Shown one piece after another: positions 25,728 through 39,138 of a stretch of DNA of 64,000 nucleotides. The position numbers and the translations under genes are program-made. The notes below the pieces were generated by a model. The model was not told where the DNA came from. It made no database searches and saw only the letters and a list, made by a program, of their open reading frames with translations. How positions within the stretch are numbered: the first letter of the stretch is position 1; every line of letters starts with the position of its first letter. Source of the DNA: Tyto alba (taxonomy: Eukaryota > Chordata > Aves > Strigiformes > Tytonidae); NCBI RefSeq assembly GCF_018691265.1, contig NW_024881272.1:20697323-20761322 (forward strand), written 5' to 3'.

Positions 25728-28700
25728 AAGCCATAGTTCCAACTTCATTAGTCTTTCCTAATTTGTATCTTCCTTTTCTCCAGGAAGAGTTGGGTTTCTT
25801 TTATTTAGCTATATTATATCCTGAGCATGGACATGTTTGTGCCACCAGATCTAATATACATGGCTGATACTCTACCTAGTTGAACTTCAGTGCTCCTTAC
25901 TGTGCCTTTTACATAAATTAAACCACAGATAGGTAAGATTTTGAACAAATACATAAATGATCAGTAGTGCAGATGTGTACTGCATAAAATCTCCCCATCC
26001 CTCACAAAAATGATATATGGAATTCTCATTTTTAACATGGTTTTCTGCATGAGCATATCCCTAAAAATAGGTAACTTCTCTAATGAAGCAATACTTCAGA
26101 AACAAACAGTGGTGCAGATATTCATCCAGATTTCTAGTATTTTACAGGCATTTCTTTATGCAAAAAATATACTGCATCAGAAAAATGTATCTCTATACTA
26201 TGCTTTGTTGTACGCAGCTAGTTATTATTAAACAGACTATTTCTGTTTCTTACAAAATGTGTGCATTACTGACTTTTAGAAAACAAGCTGGGTAATATGG
26301 TAGTGTTAAATACCTATTTGTTTGAAATATTAAATCCTTTCTAAATTTTCAGCAGAATTGCAGATATTTCCTAATTTTGAAAAAGTCATCCTAATACAGT
26401 AGCACAACACTATTAGTATTTCCATGCAGGGTGCTGAAGACAAGTTGTGACAGCAAAAAGAAACAGCTATTAAGTATGAGGCTCTACAGTGTTTTGAAGG
26501 CAAAGCAACTTTTCTTAAAAAGTATGATGCATTAGAAGAGGTGAGGAAACAAGGATCTCAAACAGATCAAGAACAACTTGAGATAACCCCTTGATAGTAC
26601 ATTTTCACACAAACCAGATGCTGTCACTTCTTCCACTGAATTAATGATCTGTGGATTAAAACTCCTACTGTATGAAGATGGCTATCTGTTAGGACTGCAA
26701 AGAAGAGCTGTTGATAATGATCACACCAGTGTCAGGATGTGGCTCCCTGGCAGCCAGAGCCCATCTCCCTGTCCATCCCTCCTCTCCCTGCATGCCCCTG
26801 CCTTCCCTTTGCACCAGCACCAGCTTTTGCCCAACTTGTGCAGTAAACACATGCAAGGGGCTGGTCTGACTCTAACCTCCCTCTGCTGCAGAAGAACCGC
26901 TGATGTCTCAGAGGACCAGCTCGTTGGCTGAGTGGGAATTTGCTCTGGCAAAAGGGAAAGGGAGAAGGCCAGAGCACAGCAACTGGGTCTGCCTTTACTT
27001 AAAATTTTGTGGAATCATATTCTACATGAAACTGGTACCGTTACTCTGCCAACATGCTTCAGTAATTGTTAATAACAGAAGCCGCCATATCACTGTGGAA
27101 AGCACCACAGTTTCATCTCAAATTTACTCCTGGCTGTCAGTTTGGCTGTACATACCATGCACAATACCAAACACTATTTATTAGAGGCTTGTCGAAGTAT
27201 CATGAGCTGAAAGCTAGAAAGAGATAAAACATGAATCCATCACATTAACACCCTACATGTTCCTCCCATGCAGCAAATTAATACAACGATGACAGAAGCT
27301 GCTCACGGCTCAGTGAGGGCGTGAAATGGGCACAGAGAGGGGTATGCGCAAAGCCCCCACCGCACATGCATAGAGCAGCTCCTTTGATTAATTACCATCA
27401 CGACAGCCATGGTGGGACCAAATATAATGCTGCTAGTGACTGCCATTCCTATACCCTAATGCTCCCGTCAAATTTAATGTCGTCCACATAAAGCTTATCC
27501 CTCCAGCTGGCAGCAACGGTGCCTGTACCTCTTGCACTCAGCAGGGCTTCCTCCAGCAGGCAGCACCACCATGGCCTGGCCAGGGGTGTCCAGCCCCTTC
27601 CCCCACACTTTTGGACTTCAATCAGTAAGGAGGGAAACAGTGGCTTCAGCTGTCCAGATGGGATTTTTGCAGAAGGGCATGCAGGGAGGGGCGGGGGTGT
27701 ATAGGGGACATGTCGGTGGCCAAGCGTGCAGCGTGTGTGCAGCAGCAGGTCAGACATATGGATTGCTATGGGGCTGACAAACCCACACTGAGCTATCCGA
27801 GACAAGCGGTGAACCCTCACTGCAAATCCTGCAGCACAGTCTCCACTTCTGCTAGGAAATACCTTGAATTCAAATACAAGACCTCTGCAGTTTGTTACAG
27901 AGATCAGTTGCCTGAAAATCGCATTTCATCATCTATGGCAACTGCTGTAAGTACTATGAATGTGTTTTATCCTGCAATTTTTTCCCCTGCAGGCATCTGT
28001 GAGAAGTTCTGTATTAGGACAAACATTAAAAATACTAGAGCAAGGTTAGATCACTTCACAGGCAACAGAGGACACACCTGAGATTGTAATGTAAGTGTTA
28101 CATTGCAAAATCAGCAAGCAATAAAGCAAAACAATGCAGTGTACATTAGGTGGGGAGACTGCTCTAAGGAATCTATGGCACGGGAAGAATTTTAACTAAA
28201 TAAAATAAATAAATTTAAAGTCCACTAACAAAGCTGCTCTGATCTTTATGCTGAAGCTTTATTTGTAATTCTTTCCTATCAACAAAGAAAAAATAAGCGT
28301 ACCAACAAGCAAAGTGTAATTCAATCCATCTTGCCACCCTGACAATCGAAGAAAGAACTAGTGGGAGGCCCTGTGAGCGAAAAATCAATATTGCAGCTTT
28401 GTGCCGTGCAAATGTGAATACTGCCAAATAGCAGTGCTTAGGGTAAAATGAACTGTTTTGCTCCATTTTCTCCTCTCTGAACAAATGATTTTGAAACGAC
28501 AGCTTTTTTTTGAGCTATAAAACGTCAAGCAATAACTCCCTGTGCTTTAGGCAAGTGATTGGAATAAATACCTCTTGGCAACAGGTGCAATGACTAAGGA
28601 CTGAAATTCATTTACATTCAGGAGATAATTCCTGATAAACAGATGCACTGCCACAGGATGGAAGTTTGCACGACCGGCATCTGAATGCTACTTACTGCTT

Positions 28701-29143
28701 CTGAATCGTTCCAGAGCTTTTAGGCGCAAGTATGTGACTCTGTCAATAATTACTGTTGTCACTGGTAACTTTGTATCTCCAGTACAATTCCTCATGAATA
28801 TTTTCAGTGCTGTATTTTCTAACCAACCTGTGTTCAATCTGCTGCTTGCCTTACTGTACCTTGCATAAATCTATTTTCTTTGGCTGTCCTCCTGCAGTTG
28901 AAATCAACATTCCTCCTCTTCTTGCTAATTGCTTCAAGGCAAACTGTGCCATGGATGACACCGCTCCTGCTGTCTGCCGCCCAAGAATGCAAAGTGCCTC
29001 CCAATTGCAAAGACCTTTCTGGTGCCCAGGCTGGGACTTCCAGCACAACCTAAACATTAACTCAAGTAAGCATCTATTACCAAATGTAACATATGCTGTC
29101 TCTGATTCATTTGTGTTTGTATATATTAATCAGTGTTGTGTGG

Positions 29144-29157
29144 TTTTTTTTTTTTTT
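29144..29157 (+). repeat. Poly-T run
   Basis: Fourteen consecutive T. Confidence 0.9.
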
Positions 29158-31837
29158 CAAAAATGGAAGAAGATTAATACCTAACGAGAAAAAGAGCATG
29201 GTTTCTGCCCTGATGACCATTCTGATTATAGAAAAGTTTCCTGGCAAACATGTGTTTCCTGAACGTTTTATCTGCTCATGAATTAGGTGAGTGCAGTCTC
29301 CTTATTGAAAGAAGAAAACAAACTGCTTTTGCAAAATCGCACTTCTAGAAAAGAAAGGTAAAGGAGATTTTTAGTGTAATATATATTCTTTAATGCTTTA
29401 TTGATCAATCCACGTAGAAAACACACTGAGAAAAAAAATCTAAATGAAACATCACAAACAAAAAGTTTTTCTCTTATACTTTAGTCTATGAAATGAAAAA
29501 CTACAAGTCTTATGGAAAAAGTGTAACTCAGAACTGCGTTTCAGAAATATGTTAGGTTTACATTTGGCTAAATATTGTTTTATGTAAGTTTGAAATGCCT
29601 TATTTACCATTTTACTGTCATGGTTCCTTCATAGAAACAATTTGTCTTTAGAAAGATAACCTAAATTTGTCAAAGTGCAAAGAAAAGTTAATAATTCACA
29701 GCGCCCTGCCCACTAGCATACCATCTTTTTGAGCTGTCAATAATAACAGCGTGCCAAGTTTGGTAGATAAAAGCAAAGAGGCACCACCACATTTGAATGT
29801 TCACCCCATACAGAGGAAAAATAGTGGAATGTAAACAGGCTAACATCAGTACTCCTTGACATCAGAAGCAAGGAACCTTTGATTAAAACTTAAAGCACAG
29901 AGAAAGTCAACATGGAAATAGAAAATTATTTCAAAGAATGCAGATACTGGAAGAACTGAGAATCCAAAACAAATCTTTGCAGAAATAAATATATATGTCT
30001 CTGAGAGCAAGGAAATATTGCTTCTTGTGTTATTTGGCTCTAACAGAAAGGTCTTTTGAAAAGAGTACATCTTTTCAAACAGAATGTTTACAGTTGTCTC
30101 TTTCACAATCTCTTTTATTTTATCAAATCATGCAACATGATGATTCAAGTTCTACACAAGATGAAGTGATGCATCTTGGGCAGCATTTCAATAATATATG
30201 CTCAACGAATGCAAAGCCTGTTGAAAACTGTACTGAGAAACCTCTCCCAGCAAAGTGTGTACGTGCGTGCATGGAGGATGCACAGAGACAGCTGAACACA
30301 CTCCGCCATCTGAAAATCATGCAAATGCTCAACACAGGCTCTGCAAAGCTTTTATAATTCCACAGAAAAGCCTCAGCATCCTGCAGTTTCTAAAGAATCC
30401 CACAAATTCTGTCAAGGGAGACTTTTCTCCCCGTCTCTCGGCACTGTATATATTTCACACAGACAAGCATGTTATTTTCTTAAACACATCCAATCCTGAT
30501 CAACAGATCACTAACAACTACTACAAAGACACAGGCAATTTAAGTGACAACTGCACTTTCTAATTCTATCTTTGAAGGAAAAAAGTCGTTCTGGCAAGCA
30601 TGTCTATTAAAAGATTACACTGGCACAGTAAGAGCTTCTGATACCGCACAGAGGTCTGGAGTTCACAGCACTCGGCTGTTCTTTCAGGGAAACCCAGCAG
30701 CCAGCGTGCAGCCAGCCCGCGCTGCAGCCCAGCAGACAAAACCCCACTGTTGAGTCGGGGTAAAATTAGGCAGGAAGAGATCATTTAAAAAATATTCCCT
30801 ACAGCTGGATTCTTTGCCATTTTAAGTATATACTCATTATTTTGATTTAAGAGGCTGGAGGGAGGAGACATCTAGAGAAAAGGGATTATTTAGTGACGAA
30901 AATCTATATTCTAGTAAGAGACATCTTCCTTACTTTTTTAACTCATTCATAAAAATGGGATTAACTCAAAGCATGGTACATGAAAGCATGTTCATTATTT
31001 GAACTTTAACAAAGAGGCCAGAAGTCCTAAGGAACAGACTTGAGCATTTAAATTACGCTGAAGCAAGGCAACTATTTCATCGAATAAATTAGCTGTGAGG
31101 GGTGATTTTTAACACTGGTTTTTAGAATTCTGCTCCTCAGACATACTGTTTCATATTTTAATTACTTGGCTAAAATCTGGAAGCCTGCCTCTTCCAAAAC
31201 AGAAATATGAATTGTTATTCAATAAAAGCTTTTAGAAATATTAAATAACTAGTGATGGCTTTTTAGAAACTGGTTTTACATTAGATTGTGATTCAGTCTT
31301 TTGAAAAATTAAAATTTTAAAAATCTTTGTCAAATTTTAGTGTTTTTCAAGATTCAATGTCAGCAGCAGAATTACAACTCTAAGCAATTTTCTGTAATTA
31401 TATACTTAATATTCAGTGTACATAAATGTAAAGCACGGTAGTTCTGATTAATGAAATTCAGGACAGAAGCCTGAGTTACACCCTCTGACTCACACCAGGA
31501 CGGGTCCTGCTTTCCAGGTTCACTGAAACTTATTACAATTTTCATTTACAGTCTCCATGCAATTCTCAAAAATATCCCTGTGAGGCTCTCTTCAGCAAAA
31601 AAAAGGAGACAGGGCTTACCTGCTTTCTGTACCTTGTTGAATGATTCAGCAAAACCTGAAGTGAGCAGCAGCATTTCAGCCTTTCAATGTAGAAGCGTTG
31701 ATCCTTCCTGTGTACAGCTGGCATGGATCTCATTTACATTCTCCTAAATAGCTCTCACCCTTAACTCTCACCAAGGTAGCAGAATTAAGAGAATTAAGGG
31801 TGGTTTTGGATTGTGCTTTTGTTGGGGTTTGCGTTGT

Positions 31838-31994
31838 GGTTTTGTTTTGTTTTGTTTTGTTTGGGGGGGGGGGGTGGTTGTGTTTTTGTTGTTGTTGTTT
31901 TTTTTTTTTTTTTTTTTGTTTTGTTTTTTTTTGTTTGTTTGTTTGTTTGTTTGTTTGTTGTTGTTGTTTTTTTGGTTGGTTGGTTTTTTTTTTA
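31838..31994 (+). repeat. T/G low-complexity tract: (TTTTG)n, 12-G run, 20-T run, (TTTG)n
   Basis: This stretch of roughly 160 nt holds, in order, repeats of TTTTG, twelve consecutive G (31863-31874), TTG triplets, a run of 20 T, and TTTG tetramers ending in GGTTGGTTGG and a further T run. Three overlapping frames through it are pure artefacts of low complexity (Phe, Val, Gly, Cys). Length is likely to vary and assembly errors are possible here. Confidence 0.9.
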
Positions 31995-34900
31995 AATAGC
32001 AGGAAAGAAGAGAGTGCTACATTGACAGACCTGTAGACTGAAGCCCTTCAATGATCCGAAACAAGACAGATCAGAGAGCAACCATGAACACATCCACACA
32101 TTAGTCCATCATGTCTCAACCCTAATTGAAGGAATTGCCACTATGAGAAAAAGAAATAGTTTGGTCTTCATGCCCATTTAATCCTTCACCTCCCTGTTGA
32201 GGCTGCCATAAGAGTGCTAATTAATGCTAAACTGTGAAAATGGGCTTCTACACTTTGAATCCAGCCACACTGAAACTGGATAGAAACCAGTAATTCCTTT
32301 AATGAAAGTCACCAAACCAGAGCCTGATTCCTGGCAGCATTTTAGCAATGCCTACATATGGCAGATGGAAACCATGTGACCTAAACATGAAAGTCTAAAT
32401 ATCTAGTGTAAAAATATGCATGTTGTTCAGCTCTCACTTAGAACCAAATTTTATTCTCATATGCACGCACCTTTCCCATCCCTTTCAGTGGAAGCTGTAT
32501 GCATGAGAGCAAAACTTTGCCCTCTTGATCTAAAATTATCCCAGTTTGAAAGAGTATTCATCTGTCAATGATATTTCTTTTCTTTTGCCAGCCAGATGTC
32601 TGTTCTCAGGCTGCAAGAATCTCCTTCCTTTTTTCCTTCACATCATACACATTTGATCCTCTGCCAGCTCGCAAAAAGCACTCTACTCTTTTCTTTCTTG
32701 CCATTAAAGGCATTGCATCTTCAAAATTTCTCAAGGCAAGTAAGTCCCATGGTCTCTGCAAATCCCCCTCCTGGAGGTTATCTCCAGTTTACCAACTGTG
32801 AACTCTCTGAGCATACCACCTGTTAGGAAGGAGAAGACTCTGAATCAGAAACAACCTCCGAAAGAGGGAGGTAAGACACACAATGGCTGATGTGTCAGAA
32901 ATGTTGTGTCAACAGGATTTCCCGCTGAATTATTTCCTCTGCACAGGATACTGGTAGCAGAATAAAAATAAATATTCTTTTATTTTCGGTAAAAATGTAT
33001 TTTGACAACAATTTATATTTCCAGTTATCTCAAACATTTTTGACTAGAAACCAAGCATTGAGGAGGGGCAGAGGAAGAAAGGGGAATTTCTATCAGCAGT
33101 ATTCAGAGTGAACAGCTGACAAAAGAAATATGCTTTTATTCCCATCTCTAAGAAATCCAAAGCCTTGTCACCTCAGAGTTTGATAGAAACCATTAAGAGA
33201 TGTACCATTTCCTTGGGAACATGTGCATTGGTGAAAAGTAAATCATTCCAGCAGGTGACACATTGTGTGCCAATAATAACCCTTGGTGTGCTGTCTACAG
33301 CACCTTCTTAAACAGTTTATACCCTAACATATGTAAAAAGACAAAACATTCAGTCTCACTAAAATGTTATCAGAAACTGGATCCTGATAATTCCAGCTCA
33401 TTTTAAAGAAGATGTTATTCTACAAGTGTCAGAGTTTAAAATACCACATACAGGCCTATCATTATTATCACAGATTTAATTAAAAATATTGTACAATTGC
33501 TACCATGTGGTAATATTTGAGATCACAGTTGTAAAATTACAAAGGGGGTGTTTTCTTGTTTACAAACAGAATTATATATACATTAGAAATGGAATCAAGC
33601 AGCCATGTAAGAGTTCATATACTCCCTTTTCTTTCAATGAAATGATGGGGTCGAGTCAATTGTCACAGTATAATTTACAGTGCAAAAATTACGTGGTCAA
33701 TTTTAATGACGGCAAGACACTTCAAAGTGCTTGTGAGTATGCAAATAGCTCATCAATCCCCCTTCTCATTCAGGATAGCATCTGAAACATTTCTGGGGAC
33801 TCAGGAGTAGAAGGAAGAACCATTGGAAACATAAAGCCTCAAGATCCCACAGATGAAACTGCTAAACTAAAATACACAGTCATACCTTTTAAAAACACAG
33901 AGAAGAGCAACGTGAGGAATGTACTTTAAGGTAAATGTGCTGTCATTTCAGAGACTCCCACAAATAGATATGAGACAAGAGTAGCAAATAATTTTGGAAA
34001 ACGCCTGTCAGAGTGAAAGACTTTCTTCCTGACCTTACCTCCTATGAAATATTTGTGGATTTCTAAAAGACTATTACAGAGAGGAGAGGGATGTACCATA
34101 CATAGTTTTTACAACATACTTAAGGTTCTGGCACATTCTGGGAATCATGGAATGATCCTACACAGATACTTGAGAACATCCTCTGAGTAATAAATTGTAT
34201 GAAGAAAGGAAAACTATTTTTTATCAATAAAAAAAGTAATTTTAAAAGTCCCAAAGAATATAGGCAGTTCTACCATGCTCCCTGGGCAGCAGGGAATAGG
34301 AATAGCAACAGAGGTACCATTTCCAGTGTAAGTAATGGAAATAAGCACCTCTGCTACCCTGTCAAACTGTTGTCAATCACCTATAACAGAACTGAATACC
34401 CATATGCCTAATTGCAAATACAAAAGGCAAAGGATATAAAGTGACAGCATATCTGAATTCCACCTGGACTCAAATTCAGGCCTTCCGAATCTGGATTCTG
34501 GTTTTTAGTCCTGGAATTTGTGTCCCCCACCAACAGTCACAATGTGGATGCAAGAACACTCTCAGCTTTTAGAGAAACAGCTAATGAGCGCTCAAATGAA
34601 ATAAATGAAAAATCAGGATCCCTGAAATCTCTCTCTGAATACTAAGACAGAAAGTAAACAATTTTCCATAATTATGCGATGAGTCCCATAATTAATGCTA
34701 TTTATGTTAGAAAGTAACAAAAGGGATGAATACACACTGTAATACAACACAGAAAGGAAAACTTTGCATTTTCTAATTACTTCTATTTAGAAGCCCACAT
34801 CTAATAGCTGAAAGACTGTGCTTCCAAAGTTGTTCATTGATCTTAATACAATCAATAATAAAGGAAAGGACTAGGAAAGCTCCACACCAGACCAGGGAGA

Positions 34901-37318
34901 AGTCATCGTTAGGTGCTCAAGTATAAACTCAATAATCAGCCAGACAGAAGTACTGCACCATTCCTACAGATGTGGAAGGTAATTTCCTCAGCAATTAAAG
35001 TATTTAAATAAATATAAAGTGCTTCACTGTACCAGGTCACAGTTTCCTTTTAAAAAATTATTTCTCTACATGTCTAAAGCAAATATTTGAGGAGGAGGCA
35101 GCTGTGAAGTATGAAAGATCTGATTACTCCACTTTTTTCCATACCACCCAAACCAACACTTTCTGCTGAAAGTGCCGTGTTCTCCTGACACATTATTTAT
35201 GTGTACAAACAGGCGGATGGCTTCTGCAACTCAGAGGGGATGGCTCCTGATCTAACCGCCGGGTCAGGAGGGAGCACCAAGGCTGCTCAGGAGCTGCGGG
35301 TCCTCACCGTCCCGAAGCAGCAAATCCAGCCTTGCCAGGCTGACTGCCAGCCTCTCCTCACACCCACGGGGTCCCTCCGCTCGTTGATCCATTTACGTTG
35401 TTGTTTCTTCTATGGTGGTGAATTTTATTAATCAAGATAACTTCCAGAGCGAGCTCAGAGTGTGATCAAAGCAGCCGTTATGGCAGCGTAATTGAGGAGG
35501 GAGTTGTTAATCTGCTGGGGATGCCAAGGAGGGAAGAAAAAGGTTAGGGGTGTCCAAAGGAGGCAGGAATGAGCAGGTGTTAGGGTAACTATTTAAATTA
35601 AGCATCCTGACATAATCATTTATAACAAAGGCTTTAGACTCCCTGGAAGGCACTAAAGCTGGATATCCTATCTATTCTACTCAGTAAGCAAGCTGCAGTT
35701 CTTCTGGTACAAACAGTGATTTTAGTAAGCCCGCACTACCGCAAAGCAAGCTGCATGTAATGAAAATATTCTCTGCAATTTGTACAATCCCACAGTACTA
35801 CTGTAGTGCCTTTTCTGTCTCTGTCACCGCCGAACTTGAAGACCAAATCCTTACTGGGTTTCAGCTATGTATGGCCCATGCTAGTTTTAAATACACAATA
35901 AAGACAATGTTTGAACTCCAAAACTGGGAAGAACCCTATTTTTCACAACGGTTTTCACATACACAAGCCTCTAGAAGATTACAAGGGTACTTTATGAATC
36001 AAATGCAAAATACGGAAGTATTATTATCTCTCACTGAAATGCTGTCATCTCTGAAGGATATGTTGAGCTCCAACATTATACAACTCTTCATAGTAGTAAT
36101 TTTGTAATATTTTATCTACTTGAAAATAATAGGGAATTTTAGGTAAGCAGAATTTTAATTACCCCAATTAAGTTCTCATTCTGTATCACTAATATCATTG
36201 GGAGCTTTGTCATTAACCTCAATGAGTGCAGGATAGATTCCTTAGAATTTAACCTGGACACTCAATATTCTTGTTCTAATGAAAAATGCATTAATGAGCT
36301 TCATTAGACTACTCCATTTTAAAGAAGCATCTTCAGCAGTCAGTTTCCCTCAACAGCCTAATGGGGCACTGGTGCATTAGTGAGCTAGGACTTGACACAA
36401 GAATGTTTAGGTCACTGTAAGTCTTTTTATTGACTCAGTGAGCTTCATGTTCAGCCCACCAAGGGAAGAGCAACATCTATTAACTCACTTCAGGAAAACT
36501 CCCTGTGGTAAAGATGACAAAATGTGTACACACTTTTGAAATTAAAACTGGGTTGGTACAGCTGAAAGACTACACGTTGTGAAATAAACACAATTAAAAC
36601 CAAAATTCCTCCCTATAATTAAAAAAATGAAACAAATTTTCTCCATAGTCTGAATGGAGGATCCTCAACCCATTTCAATCACTACTTCTTTTCCAGTCAC
36701 CTACTGGGACACATTATGGGAAAACTACTGATCTTCTGTGACCTTCATTTTATTCTATTAAATGCAGCAGACACCTCACGATGAATACGAAATAAAAAAT
36801 ATGCAACCCAGGAAAGTACTTTCAGACAAAATGCCCTTTGGAGGACCCAATTTTAGTCTTGATATATAATGACATAGATTTTCCAGTGACATTTGAATAA
36901 AAATCTCTATTATATATATTATTGTGTTCAAAATTCTATTCTGAATTACTACATTTAGAACAGGCCCTGTAGATCACAATTCAGTCAATGCTTTATAAAT
37001 GTGGGAAACACATATTTGAAATACACGTGAGGGTAGAGCAGACTAACTGTACTTCCCATCTTTAGCCACATTTTAGGAGAGGATTTCTGTTTCAAATAGC
37101 TATCCAACTGGTAGTAGTAAAAAACCTCCCAAGTATCAATATACACTCTTTGTTTACACAACAGTGGCTGATGGATTGCTAATAAAGCTTTCCATGAAAA
37201 AATAATGTGAATTGCCCAAGCAAGGGAAACTGGCACTTGCAGATACTGTTTTATCTTTCCCATAGCTCTAAGGACAATTGCGAAGTATCACTTGTTGCAG
37301 TGCTTGCCTCTGAAAAAC
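31995..37318. other. Intronic sequence, no supported gene
   Basis: AT-rich unique sequence. A GC-richer patch at about 35213-35400 contains roughly ten CpG dinucleotides and a 76-codon plus-strand frame with no recognisable similarity. I see no transposable element or RNA gene. Confidence 0.5.
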
Positions 37319-37319
37319 T

Positions 37320-37373
37320 GGGGGGTGAGGGGTAGGGGGTGTTAGAGAAGGTGAGGGGGAGGGTGGAAAGGGA
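37320..37373 (+). other. G-rich tract, possible G-quadruplex
   Basis: The plus strand has runs of 5-6, 4, 5, 5, 3 and 3 G within about 54 nt, separated by short spacers except for one 15-nt loop. The tract could fold as a G-quadruplex with one long loop. On the minus strand, the transcribed sense of ADGRL2, it would be C-rich in the RNA, so any effect would be at the DNA level. Confidence 0.4.
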
Positions 37374-37787
37374 CATGGTGAGTGCAGATTCTATTATCCC
37401 TGCTAGCAAACACAGATTAACAAGTCATCACCCAACATAATATCCACTGAATTTCAGTTAAATGCTGTCTGAGCAACCTGCCTAGAATTCCAAACGTTAA
37501 ATGCCAAGCCTGATTTGTAGCTGGTTTAGAGCCACATCAATTTGGGATAGGTGTAGCTGGTTGGAAGGGGGGGGACTTATGGAAATCCCTCTCCCTAATT
37601 AAATCAGAGAATGAGAGTTTGAAGTGGTAAATAATAAATCACAGAGAATCCTCAATCTGGTTGTCAAGGAAACCAGTGTGCCTCTGCCATAATTGCTGTG
37701 AGCCCAATCTTGCCCTTTTTGACATCAAGCCTTATCATGCATTCTGGTCAGAGACTGAGGAAGTCGCGTTTCTGCTCCTCTCAGGCA

Positions 37788-37975
37788 GGCCGGTACGCGG
37801 CGGTGAGCTCGCCGCAGCAGGCCACACCACCGCCGCGCCAGCGCCGCTCACCCCTGTCCGCAGGCGGCCATTAACTGGGGAGCTCCAGCACGCTGCCGGC
37901 ACCTCCTGGGTTAGAAATGGGACCGGCCAGCCTGGCTGTGGCACTGGGCGTCTCGGCAGCCGCGCTTAGTACGAG
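37788..37975. promoter_or_regulatory. CpG-dense island-like patch, possible cryptic or alternative promoter
   Basis: About 21 CpG dinucleotides fall within roughly 190 nt, set in DNA that is otherwise strongly CpG-poor. GC content is visibly far above the surroundings. It lies in the intron upstream of the first lectin exon, where ADGRL2 alternative first exons could sit. A donor-like GTGAGC is present on the minus strand at 37851-37846. A plus-strand frame (37661-37969, 102 codons) runs through it and reads as low-complexity Arg/Ala/Gly/Pro, more likely a composition effect than a protein. The promoter role is inference. Confidence 0.35.
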
Positions 37976-39112
37976 GGCATTCCTAATCTACTGTTGCTAG
38001 TTTCTTGAGGCTGGTTATCTTGGTCTGTCTCAAGTTCCAGGAATTTCTAGTTCCCCTGTGCTCTTACCCCCCTGAGCACATCCTCCTGGAAGGGGGACAT
38101 GTAAGACACTTAGGAAAGACATGAACAGGGAAAGGGAAGTACAAGACAAACTAAATGCTTTCAAAAGCACAGCAAAATAGATTAAAAATTGACTCCATGC
38201 CAAGTCATTCAGATAGCTTACTGCATCATTGTCTTTTTCCTCTGTGATGGTAATTACCTTTTATAAACATATCCAAACTTGTTTTTTCCTTCTGTTTTTG
38301 GTGTAATCACACATCACCACTGGACACACACCAAACTGTGAGCATAAGCAAGTCTCAGTACTTCAACACCAGGAAGGCCAAAAAGGGGAAAAAGCTATAT
38401 TAGTGTCTCTATCTCATCCTTCAAGAAATCCTGAAGCAGGTTTTAGAGGAAGTATCTTCAAAGTAAGGAAACAGGAGGAACAACGGGCAAGTACATTATG
38501 TTCCCAGATGACTTTAAGCAAAGGAAAATACAGAGAGTCAGGGAAGGATTGTGGGAAGGAAAAAAATTAAAATCTACCTTCAGGAACTACAGAGAGAAAA
38601 AGACTACCAGAGAGGTTTCTAAAGGAAGAATTGCAACTGATTCTTGTTTGAAACACTGCAACTAGTTGATGGTCTTCTTGCTATTTTACCAATGGATAAA
38701 TCTTCTTTTAATTCTTAATCCTATGCCAAGCAACAACCACCAAAACCAAGTTCTTTAATATATTTTTATGAATTGAATGTTAGTGAAATATGTGAAAAGT
38801 GACAAGACTGATAAATCTTGGTGATTTTAATCCTTTGCCATATGCCATTCCAATTATCTTTGTTTCTTTCAGTACTTAAAAGAATGCAAAGGATTTATCT
38901 CAGGATCCAAGTTTCAGTAGGACACCCTGGACACCACTGTATAACTCCTGAGCTTTATCATGACATCACATTTGGGTAAATGTCATTTACAAATTTATTT
39001 TTATGCATTACTTAAAGAGGTATAACACGTTAGCAGCACTTTCTTCTGTCTGTTCAGCTACTACTCAAATAAAGCTATTTACCTAGTTCTATTGACTCTA
39101 GCAACTATCATA

Positions 39113-39138
39113 TCTTTTTTTCTTTTTTTTTTTTTTTT
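39113..39138 (+). repeat. T-rich run
   Basis: A T run of 6 and one of 16 separated by TC. Confidence 0.9.

Larger units (their letters stand above)
25288..31837. other. Intronic sequence, no supported gene; GC-richer patch near 27.5-27.8 kb
   Basis: A patch at about 27460-27830 is clearly richer in G and C than its surroundings and carries overlapping frames on both strands, the longest being 123 codons on the minus strand at 27820-27449. Frames open on both strands at once are expected from base composition, and none resembles a known protein. Strong splice-donor-like sequences on the minus strand occur at 28695 (GCA|GTAAGT) and 31619 (CAG|GTAAGC), without good matching acceptors. Confidence 0.5.

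Noticed and set aside
27449..27820. YVDD in a 123-codon minus-strand frame (near 27490-27479), reminiscent of a reverse-transcriptase active site
   Set aside because: No other reverse-transcriptase motif, no surrounding retroelement structure, and the motif is only four residues in a composition-driven frame.
31800..32036. Three overlapping plus-strand frames rich in Phe, Val and Cys
   Set aside because: Artefacts of the T/G low-complexity tract.
37661..37969. 102-codon plus-strand frame across the CpG-dense patch
   Set aside because: The downstream half is Arg/Ala/Gly/Pro low complexity caused by GC-rich sequence, with no known domain and no splice support on the plus strand.
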